6,055 nt of DNA from Actinomycetota bacterium. Its GTDB lineage: Bacteria > Actinomycetota > Actinomycetes > S36-B12 > UBA5976. A program made the translations under genes and the position numbers. Under the pieces are notes generated by a model, which did not search any database, was not told the DNA's origin, and was given only the letters and a program-made list of their open reading frames with translations. Below, one piece after another: positions 1 through 4,985 of this stretch (its first letter is position 1; each line of letters starts with the position of its first letter). The stretch lies in assembly GCA_947491175.1 (NCBI GenBank), contig CANLIF010000079.1, positions 1-6,055 on the forward strand. The letters run 5' to 3'.

Positions 1-36
1 AAGTTTGCTCTGTGCCAAATTCCTTGCAGGCCATAC

Positions 37-64
37 AAAGACAAAACGCCCCTTTCGGGGCGCT
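37..64 (-). terminator. Intrinsic terminator in repeat copy 1
   Basis: Minus-strand hairpin with stem CGCCCC/GGGGCG (62 to 57 and 52 to 47) and a GAAA tetraloop, followed by the T-rich tail TTTTGTCTTT (46 to 37). The AAAACG preceding the stem can also pair with the CGTTTT that follows it, giving an alternative extension. This is a strong Rho-independent terminator for any transcript coming from the tRNA side. Confidence 0.75.
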
Positions 65-88
65 TCGTTTTACAGCGGAGGATAGGGG
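37..88. repeat. 52-bp direct repeat, copy 1
   Basis: This stretch is identical, base for base, to 139-190, an offset of exactly 102 bp. Read on the minus strand it begins with the 14-nt sequence CCCCTATCCTCCGC, which is the 3' end of the T-arm and acceptor stem of the adjacent tRNA-Ser. It continues into a GC-rich hairpin with a T-rich tail. The flanking bases differ at both ends (position 36 against 138, 89 against 191). The identity is therefore sharply bounded, which suggests a recent duplication, gene conversion or strong constraint. Confidence 0.95.
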
Positions 89-115
89 GCTCTGTCGAGG
101 CAAAGCCTCTCCTCC
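77..115 (-). other. tRNA-Ser-derived mini-element 1
   Basis: Read on the minus strand, GGAGGA (115 to 110) can pair with TCCTCC (82 to 77), reproducing six pairs of the tRNA-Ser acceptor stem. Between them sit a small hairpin, GAGGC-TTT-GCCTC (109 to 97), the bases GAC, and the tRNA-like CCCCTA. The D arm, anticodon arm and a complete T-arm are missing, and CTG replaces the CCA tail. It could be a heavily deleted tRNA-Ser copy or a distinct small structured RNA. The pairings are visible in the sequence. That it is transcribed as a unit is inference, and I see no clear promoter of its own. Confidence 0.45.
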
Positions 116-138
116 TCAAATCACAGCATCATCGCTGT

Positions 139-166
139 AAAGACAAAACGCCCCTTTCGGGGCGCT
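139..166 (-). terminator. Intrinsic terminator in repeat copy 2
   Basis: This is identical to the terminator at 37-64: stem 164-159 with 154-149, a GAAA loop on the minus strand, and the T-rich tail 148-139. It occupies the same place relative to the tRNA-like 3' end as the native tRNA terminator does at 241-276. The array therefore repeats a 3'-end-plus-terminator module. Confidence 0.75.
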
Positions 167-190
167 TCGTTTTACAGCGGAGGATAGGGG
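139..190. repeat. 52-bp direct repeat, copy 2
   Basis: This is the second identical copy of the repeat at 37-88. Its tRNA-like segment (177-190 on the plus strand) lies exactly 102 bp from the matching bases of copy 1 and exactly 102 bp from the matching bases in the true tRNA gene (279-292). Here one further base of tRNA identity is present (191), giving a 15-nt match to the tRNA-Ser 3' part. The roughly 50 bp between the copies are not conserved as primary sequence. Confidence 0.95.
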
Positions 191-219
191 AACCGTCGCT
201 TGCTGGCGCAAGCTCCTCC
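179..219 (-). other. tRNA-Ser-derived mini-element 2
   Basis: This has the same architecture as the element at 77-115 but largely different internal bases. Minus-strand GGAGGA (219 to 214) faces TCCTCC (184 to 179). The enclosed hairpin is GCTTGC-GCCA-GCAAGC (213 to 198), followed by GAC and then GGTTCCCCTA. GATTTG lies just before the first strand in both elements. The enclosed stem is fully complementary in each element although its sequence differs. This is what a structure-conserved RNA would show, but two copies are too few to prove it. Confidence 0.45.
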
Positions 220-240
220 CAAATCCGGATACCTCGAGAA

Positions 241-276
241 TAAGAAAAGAACACCCGAAAGGGTGTTCTTTTCTTA
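241..276 (-). terminator. tRNA-Ser terminator
   Basis: This is a perfect 36-nt inverted repeat: 16-bp arms (276-261 and 256-241) around a TTTC loop as read on the minus strand. It begins immediately after the encoded CCA of the tRNA. The 3' arm is itself T-rich (TTCTTTTCTTA), so it supplies the U-tract. The arms are perfectly symmetrical, so it could also stop transcription from the other direction. Confidence 0.85.
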
Positions 277-364
277 TGGCGGAGGATAGGGGATTTGAAC
301 CCCTGAGGGCTTTCACCCAACTCGCTTTCCAAGCGAGCGCCATAGGCCACTAGGCGAATCCTCC
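277..364 (-). tRNA. tRNA-Ser (anticodon GGA)
   Basis: Class II tRNA of 88 nt with its 3' CCA encoded. The acceptor stem is GGAGGAT (364-358) with ATCCTCC (287-281), with discriminator G at 280 and CCA at 279-277. The anticodon stem-loop is CTCGC-TTGGAAA-GCGAG, so the anticodon is GGA, reading UCC and UCU serine codons. A long variable arm (GGGT-GAAA-GCCC) and a five-pair T-arm around TTCAAAT support serine identity. A hairpin terminator follows directly. Parts of its 3' end are repeated twice downstream at 102-bp steps, which is the notable oddity of this locus. Confidence 0.97.
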
Positions 365-371
365 GTTGACG

Positions 372-377
372 AGATTA
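372..377 (-). promoter_or_regulatory. Possible -10 box for tRNA-Ser
   Basis: TAATCT on the minus strand fits the TANNNT pattern and ends 7 nt before the first base of the tRNA. A transcript starting here would have almost no 5' leader. No convincing -35 hexamer sits at the usual distance. Confidence 0.35.
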
Positions 378-379
378 CC

Positions 380-407
380 TGCAATTGGTGCATCAGCGCT
401 AATTGCA
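380..407. promoter_or_regulatory. Inverted repeat between divergent genes
   Basis: TGCAATT (380-386) and AATTGCA (401-407) are 7-bp arms separated by 14 bp, so the arm centres are 21 bp apart, about two helical turns. The repeat lies between the minus-strand tRNA-Ser and the plus-strand oxidoreductase gene, upstream of both. It could be an operator for a dimeric regulator. AT-rich half-sites of this length can also arise by chance. Confidence 0.3.
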
Positions 408-412
408 CAGTT

Positions 413-440
413 TTGTTGTGGGCCATTTAGAGCGTACAAA
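413..440 (+). promoter_or_regulatory. Possible promoter for the P5CR-like gene
   Basis: TTGTTG (413-418) and TACAAA (435-440) are separated by 16 bp and resemble -35 and -10 hexamers. They end about 30 bp before the ATG at 470. Each hexamer departs from consensus, so this is only a candidate. Confidence 0.3.
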
Positions 441-469
441 CTCGACCTAGAAATACGAGAGAATCAACT

Positions 470-1255
470 ATGAAAATTGGATTTTTAGGTGTCGGTGCAG
501 TATCTACCGCGGTAATTGAAGCCATGGCTTCTCGCGGTGGCAAGCAAGAGACTGTCTACCTTTCGCCTCGTGGCGAAAAACGCTCCACCGAACTTGCAGC
601 TAAGTATCAGCACTGCGTCCGACTAGATTCCAATCAGGCAGTTATTGATGCCAGCGATATGGTTGTCATCAGTATGCTGCCAAACCAAGTCGATGAAGCT
701 CTAGCTGAACTAACTTTCCGAGAAGATCAGATCATTGCCAGCTTTATTGCCGGCACTCCCCCAAGTGGAATTGCAAAACTAACAGCACCAGCAACCACGG
801 TGAGTCAGCTGATTCCGTTGCCCGCAATTGTGCATCACAAGGGACCACTTGTAATTTGTCCATCGCAGCCAGATGTTATGCGCGAGTTTGCTGGTCTCGG
901 AGACATTATTATCCTCGAGGACGAGACCAAGATTCGAATTCTGAGTGTTACCTCAGCAGTTATGTCGAGTTACTTCACCTTGCAAAACACAGTTATCAAA
1001 TGGACTGAAGACTCAGGCATTGATCACGACACGTCATCAAGATACGTTCGTTCTTTGCTAGAAGGTCTGGCTATTGAAGGCCAGGCTGCAACTGATGCCG
1101 AGCTGTTGCACTTACCTGTAGAACATGAAACCCCAGGTGGTTTGAATTACCGAAATCGTACTGGGCTTGAGGCCCAAGGTTGGTTTGATTCGTTCTATAA
1201 CCGCTTGCAAGATACGTACTCCAACGCTGACTTAAAAGCGAAATCGACCGAGTAA
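470..1255 (+). CDS. Divergent pyrroline-5-carboxylate reductase-like oxidoreductase
   Basis: A 261-residue cytosolic protein, close to the usual ProC length. The N-terminus has a dinucleotide-binding Rossmann fold: IGFLGVGAVSTA at 3-14, matching the GxxGxG pattern of the P5CR/F420 oxidoreductase family. SPRGEKR at 32-38 sits where NADP-preferring members carry arginine. The rest follows the P5CR layout, ending with a dimerisation domain and TPGG at 221-224. Several canonical residues are altered. The MPNTP-type motif reads IPLPAIV (115-121), the SGSGPAY segment reads SAVMSSYF (162-169), and the TPGGTT motif reads TPGGLN. Proline synthesis is therefore doubtful, and a related imine or keto reduction is possible. 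The start is the first in-frame ATG, with a weak purine-rich stretch (GAGAGA) upstream. It is divergent from tRNA-Ser and 21 bp upstream of the likely SRP RNA start, so read-through into ffs is possible. Confidence 0.8.
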   Translation: MKIGFLGVGAVSTAVIEAMASRGGKQETVYLSPRGEKRSTELAAKYQHCVRLDSNQAVIDASDMVVISMLPNQVDEALAELTFREDQIIASFIAGTPPSGIAKLTAPATTVSQLIPLPAIVHHKGPLVICPSQPDVMREFAGLGDIIILEDETKIRILSVTSAVMSSYFTLQNTVIKWTEDSGIDHDTSSRYVRSLLEGLAIEGQAATDAELLHLPVEHETPGGLNYRNRTGLEAQGWFDSFYNRLQDTYSNADLKAKSTE

Positions 1256-1264
1256 TTATCTAAC

Positions 1265-1270
1265 TAGAAT
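1265..1270 (+). promoter_or_regulatory. Possible -10 box for ffs
   Basis: TAGAAT is a near-consensus -10 hexamer ending 6 nt before the expected 5' end of the SRP RNA. It lies just after the stop codon of the oxidoreductase gene, so the -35 region would fall inside the end of that gene. No good -35 match is visible there. Confidence 0.45.
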
Positions 1271-1276
1271 TGGTGA

Positions 1277-1369
1277 CAGCCCCTCGCGTGGCGTTAACCT
1301 GTGAACCTCCCCAGGGCCGGAAGGCAGCAAGGATAAGCGGGCTCTAACGGGTGCGTGAGGGGTCTTTTT
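1277..1369 (+). ncRNA. ffs: Signal recognition particle 4.5S RNA (small SRP RNA)
   Basis: The RNA partner of Ffh, which targets nascent membrane and secreted proteins to FtsY and the translocon. The hallmark apical domain is present: a GGAA tetraloop (1319-1322) closed by GCC/GGC, then GCAGCAAGGAT and AAGCGGGCTCT forming the asymmetric internal loops that bind Ffh. The ends close as CCCCTCGCG (1280-1288) with CGTGAGGGG (1354-1362), including one G-U pair. A T5 run follows at 1365-1369, so the closing helix doubles as the terminator. There is no Alu domain, so this is the small bacterial form. The exact 5' end is inferred from the -10 box at 1265-1270 and could differ by a few bases. The convergent hpt stop codon lies 13 bp downstream. 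Confidence 0.93.
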
Positions 1370-1382
1370 CGTTAAGCGCGAA

Positions 1383-1946
1383 TTATTCTCCGCCGTAAAC
1401 GTGTGGAGCTAAAATTCCAACTTCACGTAAGTTGCGATACTTCTCGGCATAGTCAAGTCCAAAGCCAACAACGAATTCGTTTGGAATGTCAAAGCCGATG
1501 TACTTTGCCGGAACTTCAATCTTGATGGCATCTGGCTTACGCATCATGGTCATAACTTCAATGGATTTTGGATGGCGCGACTTTAGATTCTTAATCAACC
1601 AAGAAAGCGTTAAGCCTGAGTCCAAAATATCTTCCACGATTAGCACATCTCGGCCAGCTAAATCGATATCTAAATCTTTAATGATGCGAACCACACCACT
1701 GGACTTGGTACCTGAGCCATATGACGAGACCGCCATGAAATCAAACTCCACCGGAATCGAAACCGCACGAGCTAAATCAGCCATCACCATGACTGCGCCC
1801 TTAAGAACACCAACCATCAGTACTGGCTTCTCGGCACCCGCGTAATCTTTATCAATCTCAGCAGCAATCTCACGAATTCGAGTATCAATTTGTTCAGTCG
1901 TTAAAACAATGCTCGTTAATTCATTCCCAATTTGTGCTGCGTCCAC
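1383..1946 (-). CDS. hpt: Hypoxanthine-guanine phosphoribosyltransferase
   Basis: A purine salvage enzyme joining hypoxanthine or guanine to PRPP to give IMP or GMP plus pyrophosphate in the cytosol. At 187 residues it has normal length for a bacterial Hpt. The PRPP-binding motif VLIVEDILDSG is at 101-111 with the two acidic residues intact. LKG at 48-50 is the loop carrying the cis-peptide, and SSYGSGTKSSG (74-84) is the flexible active-site loop. K148 corresponds to the base-contacting lysine, and GFGLDYAEKYRNL (161-173) is the C-terminal signature. The start is GTG: AGGAG lies 6 nt upstream. The ATG at 1950 is out of frame with the enzyme and too close to that site. It is the second gene of an operon with tilS, 17 bp apart. 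The usual actinobacterial downstream partner ftsH is absent, and the gene instead ends against the convergent ffs. Confidence 0.97.
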   Translation of the reverse strand: MDAAQIGNELTSIVLTTEQIDTRIREIAAEIDKDYAGAEKPVLMVGVLKGAVMVMADLARAVSIPVEFDFMAVSSYGSGTKSSGVVRIIKDLDIDLAGRDVLIVEDILDSGLTLSWLIKNLKSRHPKSIEVMTMMRKPDAIKIEVPAKYIGFDIPNEFVVGFGLDYAEKYRNLREVGILAPHVYGGE

Positions 1947-1952
1947 GCATTA

Positions 1953-1957
1953 CTCCT
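1953..1957 (-). promoter_or_regulatory. Ribosome binding site fixing the hpt GTG start
   Basis: AGGAG on the minus strand, 6 nt before the GTG at 1946. It lies in the 17-bp gap after the tilS stop. An ATG at 1950 would be only 2 nt away and opens a nine-codon frame, so GTG is preferred. Confidence 0.8.
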
Positions 1958-1963
1958 AGATTT

Positions 1964-2911
1964 CTAAGGTCGATAGAACGTAAGTCTTTCATGTCGTCTT
2001 TCAACATTGACACCGCCTGGCAAATTCAGCGCGCCCTGCCCATGCCAGTTTGTGATCAAAGCATCAATTGCTAACACGTGATCCCTGGTTAAGTCATTGA
2101 TTGGGCAACCATTCGAGATCGCGAGTTGGCGGATAACTCGGGATCGAATGGCTCTTGGCAATGCGCCAATTAAATTCACATCATCACTCACTCGCGTGAT
2201 TTCAAATCTTGCCAAGGCATCGAGGGCATCTGCATCATCGCGCAATAAATCTGCACTTCGCACCAAAGCCTGAGTCACGCCGGGGCCAAGTTCAGTTTCT
2301 AGCATCGGAAGAATTGTGCTTCGAACCCGAACTCGCGAAAACTTTGTGTCGCTGTTGTGGGGATCTTCAAAAACTTCTAGGTCGCTGACTTCAGCTCGAA
2401 CGATTGCACGATCGATCGCTAAGAATGGCCGACGATAAATCCCTTCGATCGCGCGCATTCCCGAAAGTGAGCGCGCACCTGAGCCGCGCGCTAAACCGAG
2501 TAGCACGGTTTCGGCTTGATCTTCCAGAGTGTGACCCAATAAAACGGCCTTGGCTTTGTGTTCATTAACCACATTGCTAAAAGCAGTGCGACGAGCGTTG
2601 CGGGCTGCTGCTTCCATGCCACCTGAACCAGCGCCAGATGCCACTTCAACATTTACGATCAAAACAGGGTCGGCGCCAAGTTTTCTTGCAGCTTCGGCGG
2701 CAGCTTGCGCAGTTTTTGCCGAGTCCGCTTGAATCTGATGGTCGATGACAATGGCACCGACTGCGATGGTTTTTTCTTTACCAACGTGAACTGCACATTT
2801 CACCAGAGCCAAACTGTCGGCACCACCGCTGCAACCAACAAACACCAGATCGCCTGCTTCTAAGTCCGCAAGATTTGCAGTGAGGCCTTGTCGAAGTTCC
2901 AGGTTGATCAT
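1964..2911 (-). CDS. tilS: tRNA(Ile)-lysidine synthetase
   Basis: Converts the wobble cytidine of tRNA-Ile(CAU) to lysidine using lysine and ATP, so that the tRNA reads AUA and is charged with isoleucine. The N-type ATP pyrophosphatase P-loop SGGADS is at 28-33. GHTLEDQAET (126-135) is the second family signature. ARNARR (103-108) and EDPHNSDTKFSRVRVR (182-197) match further conserved blocks. At 315 residues it is the short form, with a reduced C-terminal part, as is common in Actinobacteria. The ATG has no strong ribosome-binding site, but TAGAGT ends 6 nt before it (2923-2918), so the mRNA may be leaderless. It leads the tilS-hpt operon and is divergent from ppa. The dacB gene often found between ppa and tilS in Actinobacteria is missing. 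Confidence 0.96.
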   Translation of the reverse strand: MINLELRQGLTANLADLEAGDLVFVGCSGGADSLALVKCAVHVGKEKTIAVGAIVIDHQIQADSAKTAQAAAEAARKLGADPVLIVNVEVASGAGSGGMEAAARNARRTAFSNVVNEHKAKAVLLGHTLEDQAETVLLGLARGSGARSLSGMRAIEGIYRRPFLAIDRAIVRAEVSDLEVFEDPHNSDTKFSRVRVRSTILPMLETELGPGVTQALVRSADLLRDDADALDALARFEITRVSDDVNLIGALPRAIRSRVIRQLAISNGCPINDLTRDHVLAIDALITNWHGQGALNLPGGVNVERRHERLTFYRP

Positions 2912-2917
2912 GCTCTG

Positions 2918-2923
2918 ACTCTA
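2918..2923 (-). promoter_or_regulatory. Possible -10 box for leaderless tilS mRNA
   Basis: TAGAGT on the minus strand fits TANNNT and ends 6 nt before the tilS ATG. That spacing would start transcription at or near the ATG itself, as in many actinobacterial leaderless mRNAs. The lack of a clear Shine-Dalgarno sequence agrees with this. No clear -35 is visible. Confidence 0.35.
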
Positions 2924-2940
2924 CGCAATTAACTTGGGCC

Positions 2941-2946
2941 TAGAAT
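2941..2946 (+). promoter_or_regulatory. Possible -10 box for ppa
   Basis: TAGAAT on the plus strand in the divergent tilS-ppa gap is a near-consensus -10 hexamer, but no -35 stands out 16-18 bp upstream. If used, the transcript would carry a leader of about 75 nt that includes the tandem repeat at 2952-2981. Confidence 0.3.
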
Positions 2947-2951
2947 GTCAG

Positions 2952-2988
2952 TATCGTTAAAGGCAATATCGTTAAAGGCAATATCGTC
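2952..2988 (+). repeat. 15-bp tandem repeat in the tilS-ppa gap
   Basis: TATCGTTAAAGGCAA occurs twice head to tail (2952-2966, 2967-2981), and TATCGT begins a third, broken unit at 2982. A small CGTC-ATA-GACG hairpin (2985-2995) follows. The repeat lies in the ppa leader or promoter region, 40-75 bp before its ATG. It could be a binding-site array or simple replication slippage. Confidence 0.9.
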
Positions 2989-3027
2989 ATAGACGGTAAA
3001 GCGGAAATCTAGAACTGGCGGGACATC

Positions 3028-3519
3028 ATGACACTTGAGTTTGACGTACTAGTAGAGATTCCTGGTGGCAGCCGCAATAAGTATGAAGTTGATCATGAAA
3101 CCGGCCGCTTACGCCTGGACCGCATGCTTTTCACTGCAACTCGTTACCCCCGCGACTATGGCTACATCGAAGGCACTCTGGGCCAAGATGGAGATCCATT
3201 AGATGCACTCGTGCTGATTGAAGAACCTACTTTTCCGGGTGTGCTAATCCGATGCCGCGCAATCGCAATGTTCCGTATGAGCGACGAAGCTGGCGAAGAC
3301 GACAAGATCATGTGTGTTCCAGCCCATGACCCACGCAAATTGAGTTTGCAAGACATTGGTGACATGCCAGAGTTCGAACGCCTTGAAATTCAACACTTCT
3401 TTGAAACTTACAAAGACCTTGAACCAGGTAAGTCAGTTGAAGGCGCAACTTGGGGTGATCGCGCCGAAGCCGAAGCCGAAGTGCTTGCTTCAATCGCTCG
3501 CGCGAAAACTGCTCACTAA
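3028..3519 (+). CDS. ppa: Inorganic pyrophosphatase (family I)
   Basis: A soluble Mg-dependent enzyme hydrolysing pyrophosphate to two phosphates, which pulls biosynthetic reactions forward. At 163 residues it has normal length for the prokaryotic hexameric type. The family signature DGDPLDAL is at 54-61, with the metal-binding aspartates D54, D56 and D59. D86, D91 and K93 in MSDEAGEDDK give the second set of active-site residues. E10, K18, E20 and R32 match the phosphate- and metal-binding positions, and DYGYIEGT (43-50) is the conserved tyrosine segment. GGCGGG, 5 nt before the ATG, is a plausible ribosome-binding site. It is divergent from tilS, the usual actinobacterial neighbourhood. Its stop is 2 bp from that of the convergent flavoprotein gene, leaving no room for an intergenic terminator. 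Confidence 0.97.
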   Translation: MTLEFDVLVEIPGGSRNKYEVDHETGRLRLDRMLFTATRYPRDYGYIEGTLGQDGDPLDALVLIEEPTFPGVLIRCRAIAMFRMSDEAGEDDKIMCVPAHDPRKLSLQDIGDMPEFERLEIQHFFETYKDLEPGKSVEGATWGDRAEAEAEVLASIARAKTAH

Positions 3520-3521
3520 AA

Positions 3522-4952
3522 CTAAACGTTCGCTACCGCTGGAAGCCCAGACTTAAGACGATTAACCACATCGACTGCGCTCCAACCAGTTGGGAACTCT
3601 TTCAACATTCCTTCGACGTCACTTGTGGTCGCACCTAATGTAAGTAGCGGAGCTTCCTTGTAACCATCTGGACGCTCTTGACCAAGTCCAACTGCAGCAA
3701 CTAGCCCGTTACACAAACAAATACGTGCTTCGAGGTCAGCTTCATCGCCACCCTTTTTCAAGTAAGGACTGTCTGGCTCGGCAGCACATCGGTAACTGAC
3801 TTTGCCTGCTTCATCAATGTGGCTAGAACGTAAATAACCAAGATCGCAAAGTCGTGGTCGAGCTTTGTAAACTTCCGCATCGCCAACTGTGCCTGGCAGG
3901 TCAACAACCTTAAACGGGAAGCCAGTTGGTGATGCCCGGTGATCCGTGCGAACGCGCAAATTTCCTTCGCGCGCCGCTTGCAACATTTGCTCACGGTATT
4001 CAGGCAACAAACCTGACTCATTACTTAATGCAAACAGCGAACCAACCTGAACGCCTTCAGCGCCAAATGCAACTGCTTCGGCAACTGAATCAGGTGTGGC
4101 GCGACCGCCGGCTAGCCAAAATGGCAAACCAACATCGGCAACCTTTGGGATATTTGCTTCGTCTTTTGGACCGTAACCCGTCTCGGTATCTTGTAGCTTG
4201 CGAGGTGGCGCGTTGTGCCCACCAGCCATGAAGTGCTCGACAACGAATCCGTCTGGTCGAGTTACTTCATCGCGCGCTAAGTAAGCAGCAAGAACCTCGG
4301 CAGTAACAATTGCTAAGAATGCTGGGCGAGGAAGTTCTGGTGCTTTACCAAATGACTCAAGTGGATTGAACTCCAAAATTGGAGCAGCCATTCCGGCTGG
4401 GCGATCAGAATCAATACTCAAATGGCCAGACTTACCTTGCGAGAAGTCCGTCATAAGTTTTGGAATTTCGCGAGGAATTCCCGCACCCATCAAGATTGCA
4501 TCGACACCAGCCAACATCGCACCGTAAAGCGCAGCTGGCGTTGCAGTCTGGAGTTTTTCTAAAAAGTTGATTCCAACTTTTCCGTTTCCTGATTGCTTGG
4601 CAAGCCAAACTTCTACGAAGTTTGATGCAACTGCAAGTTGATCATGTTCTTTGTGTGCATCCAAACTCAGACGACGCATCGGACGAAATGGCTTACCTTG
4701 TCGACCTTCTGGTTTGTAAAACTTAGCCAAAATTTCTTCGGCAACTTCTGGATACGGAAAGTGAGCAAGAGCTTCTTGCATGTGCCCACCTTCATCACCA
4801 TTTTGCAGGCGACGAGTTACGACAGTTTCTAAAGCAGTACCTGAGACGACACCGAGTTGCCCCTCATTTGCAACAGTGCGCGCTAAGTACCAAGAAGATA
4901 CAGCCGCTCCCATGCCACCTTGAATAATCGGTGGCAAGCCCAGGTTGTTCAT
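3522..4952 (-). CDS. Nitronate monooxygenase-like (2-nitropropane dioxygenase/PfaD-type) flavoprotein
   Basis: An FMN-dependent TIM-barrel protein of 476 residues, longer than ordinary nitronate monooxygenases and nearer to PfaD-type members. The barrel opens with PPIIQGGMGAAVS (7-19). MAGGH at 242-246 supplies the usual catalytic histidine (H246), followed by NAPPR. AGGRATPDSV (281-290) and GAEGVQVGSLF (297-307) form the FMN phosphate site. The C-terminal extension carries four cysteines, C369, C389, C412 and C414 (the last two as ICLCNGL), which look like a metal-binding set. The substrate is unknown: it may oxidise nitronates or act as an enoyl reductase-type partner. GGAG lies 5 nt before the ATG. 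A dense palindromic block (4986-5023) lies about 33 bp upstream, and an MFS exporter gene precedes it on the same strand. The family call is firm, the reaction is not. Confidence 0.88.
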   Translation of the reverse strand: MNNLGLPPIIQGGMGAAVSSWYLARTVANEGQLGVVSGTALETVVTRRLQNGDEGGHMQEALAHFPYPEVAEEILAKFYKPEGRQGKPFRPMRRLSLDAHKEHDQLAVASNFVEVWLAKQSGNGKVGINFLEKLQTATPAALYGAMLAGVDAILMGAGIPREIPKLMTDFSQGKSGHLSIDSDRPAGMAAPILEFNPLESFGKAPELPRPAFLAIVTAEVLAAYLARDEVTRPDGFVVEHFMAGGHNAPPRKLQDTETGYGPKDEANIPKVADVGLPFWLAGGRATPDSVAEAVAFGAEGVQVGSLFALSNESGLLPEYREQMLQAAREGNLRVRTDHRASPTGFPFKVVDLPGTVGDAEVYKARPRLCDLGYLRSSHIDEAGKVSYRCAAEPDSPYLKKGGDEADLEARICLCNGLVAAVGLGQERPDGYKEAPLLTLGATTSDVEGMLKEFPTGWSAVDVVNRLKSGLPAVANV

Positions 4953-4985
4953 GAAGTCTCCAAAACCTCTCGTTGGCTACGGTAA

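Noticed and set aside
37..190. CRISPR array
   Set aside because: Only two identical copies are present. They contain a tRNA 3' end and a terminator, and no cas gene is in the window.
116..350. Two overlapping minus-strand open frames of about 75 residues
   Set aside because: They run through the tRNA-Ser gene, its terminator and the repeat copy. Their length is explained by stop-free RNA-gene sequence, and neither has a ribosome-binding site.
1486..1845. 119-residue plus-strand open frame inside hpt
   Set aside because: It lies wholly antisense to a clear Hpt with all catalytic motifs, and its composition is a mirror of that gene.
1948..1950. ATG as the hpt start
   Set aside because: It is out of frame with Hpt, only 2 nt from AGGAG, and opens a nine-codon frame. 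The GTG at 1946 fits both frame and spacing.
2550..2732. Plus-strand open frame inside tilS
   Set aside because: It is the antisense shadow of the alanine-rich part of TilS, with no ribosome-binding site or recognisable domain.
3926..4231. 101-residue plus-strand open frame inside the flavoprotein gene
   Set aside because: It is antisense to the conserved FMN-binding part of the flavoprotein, and no family is recognisable.
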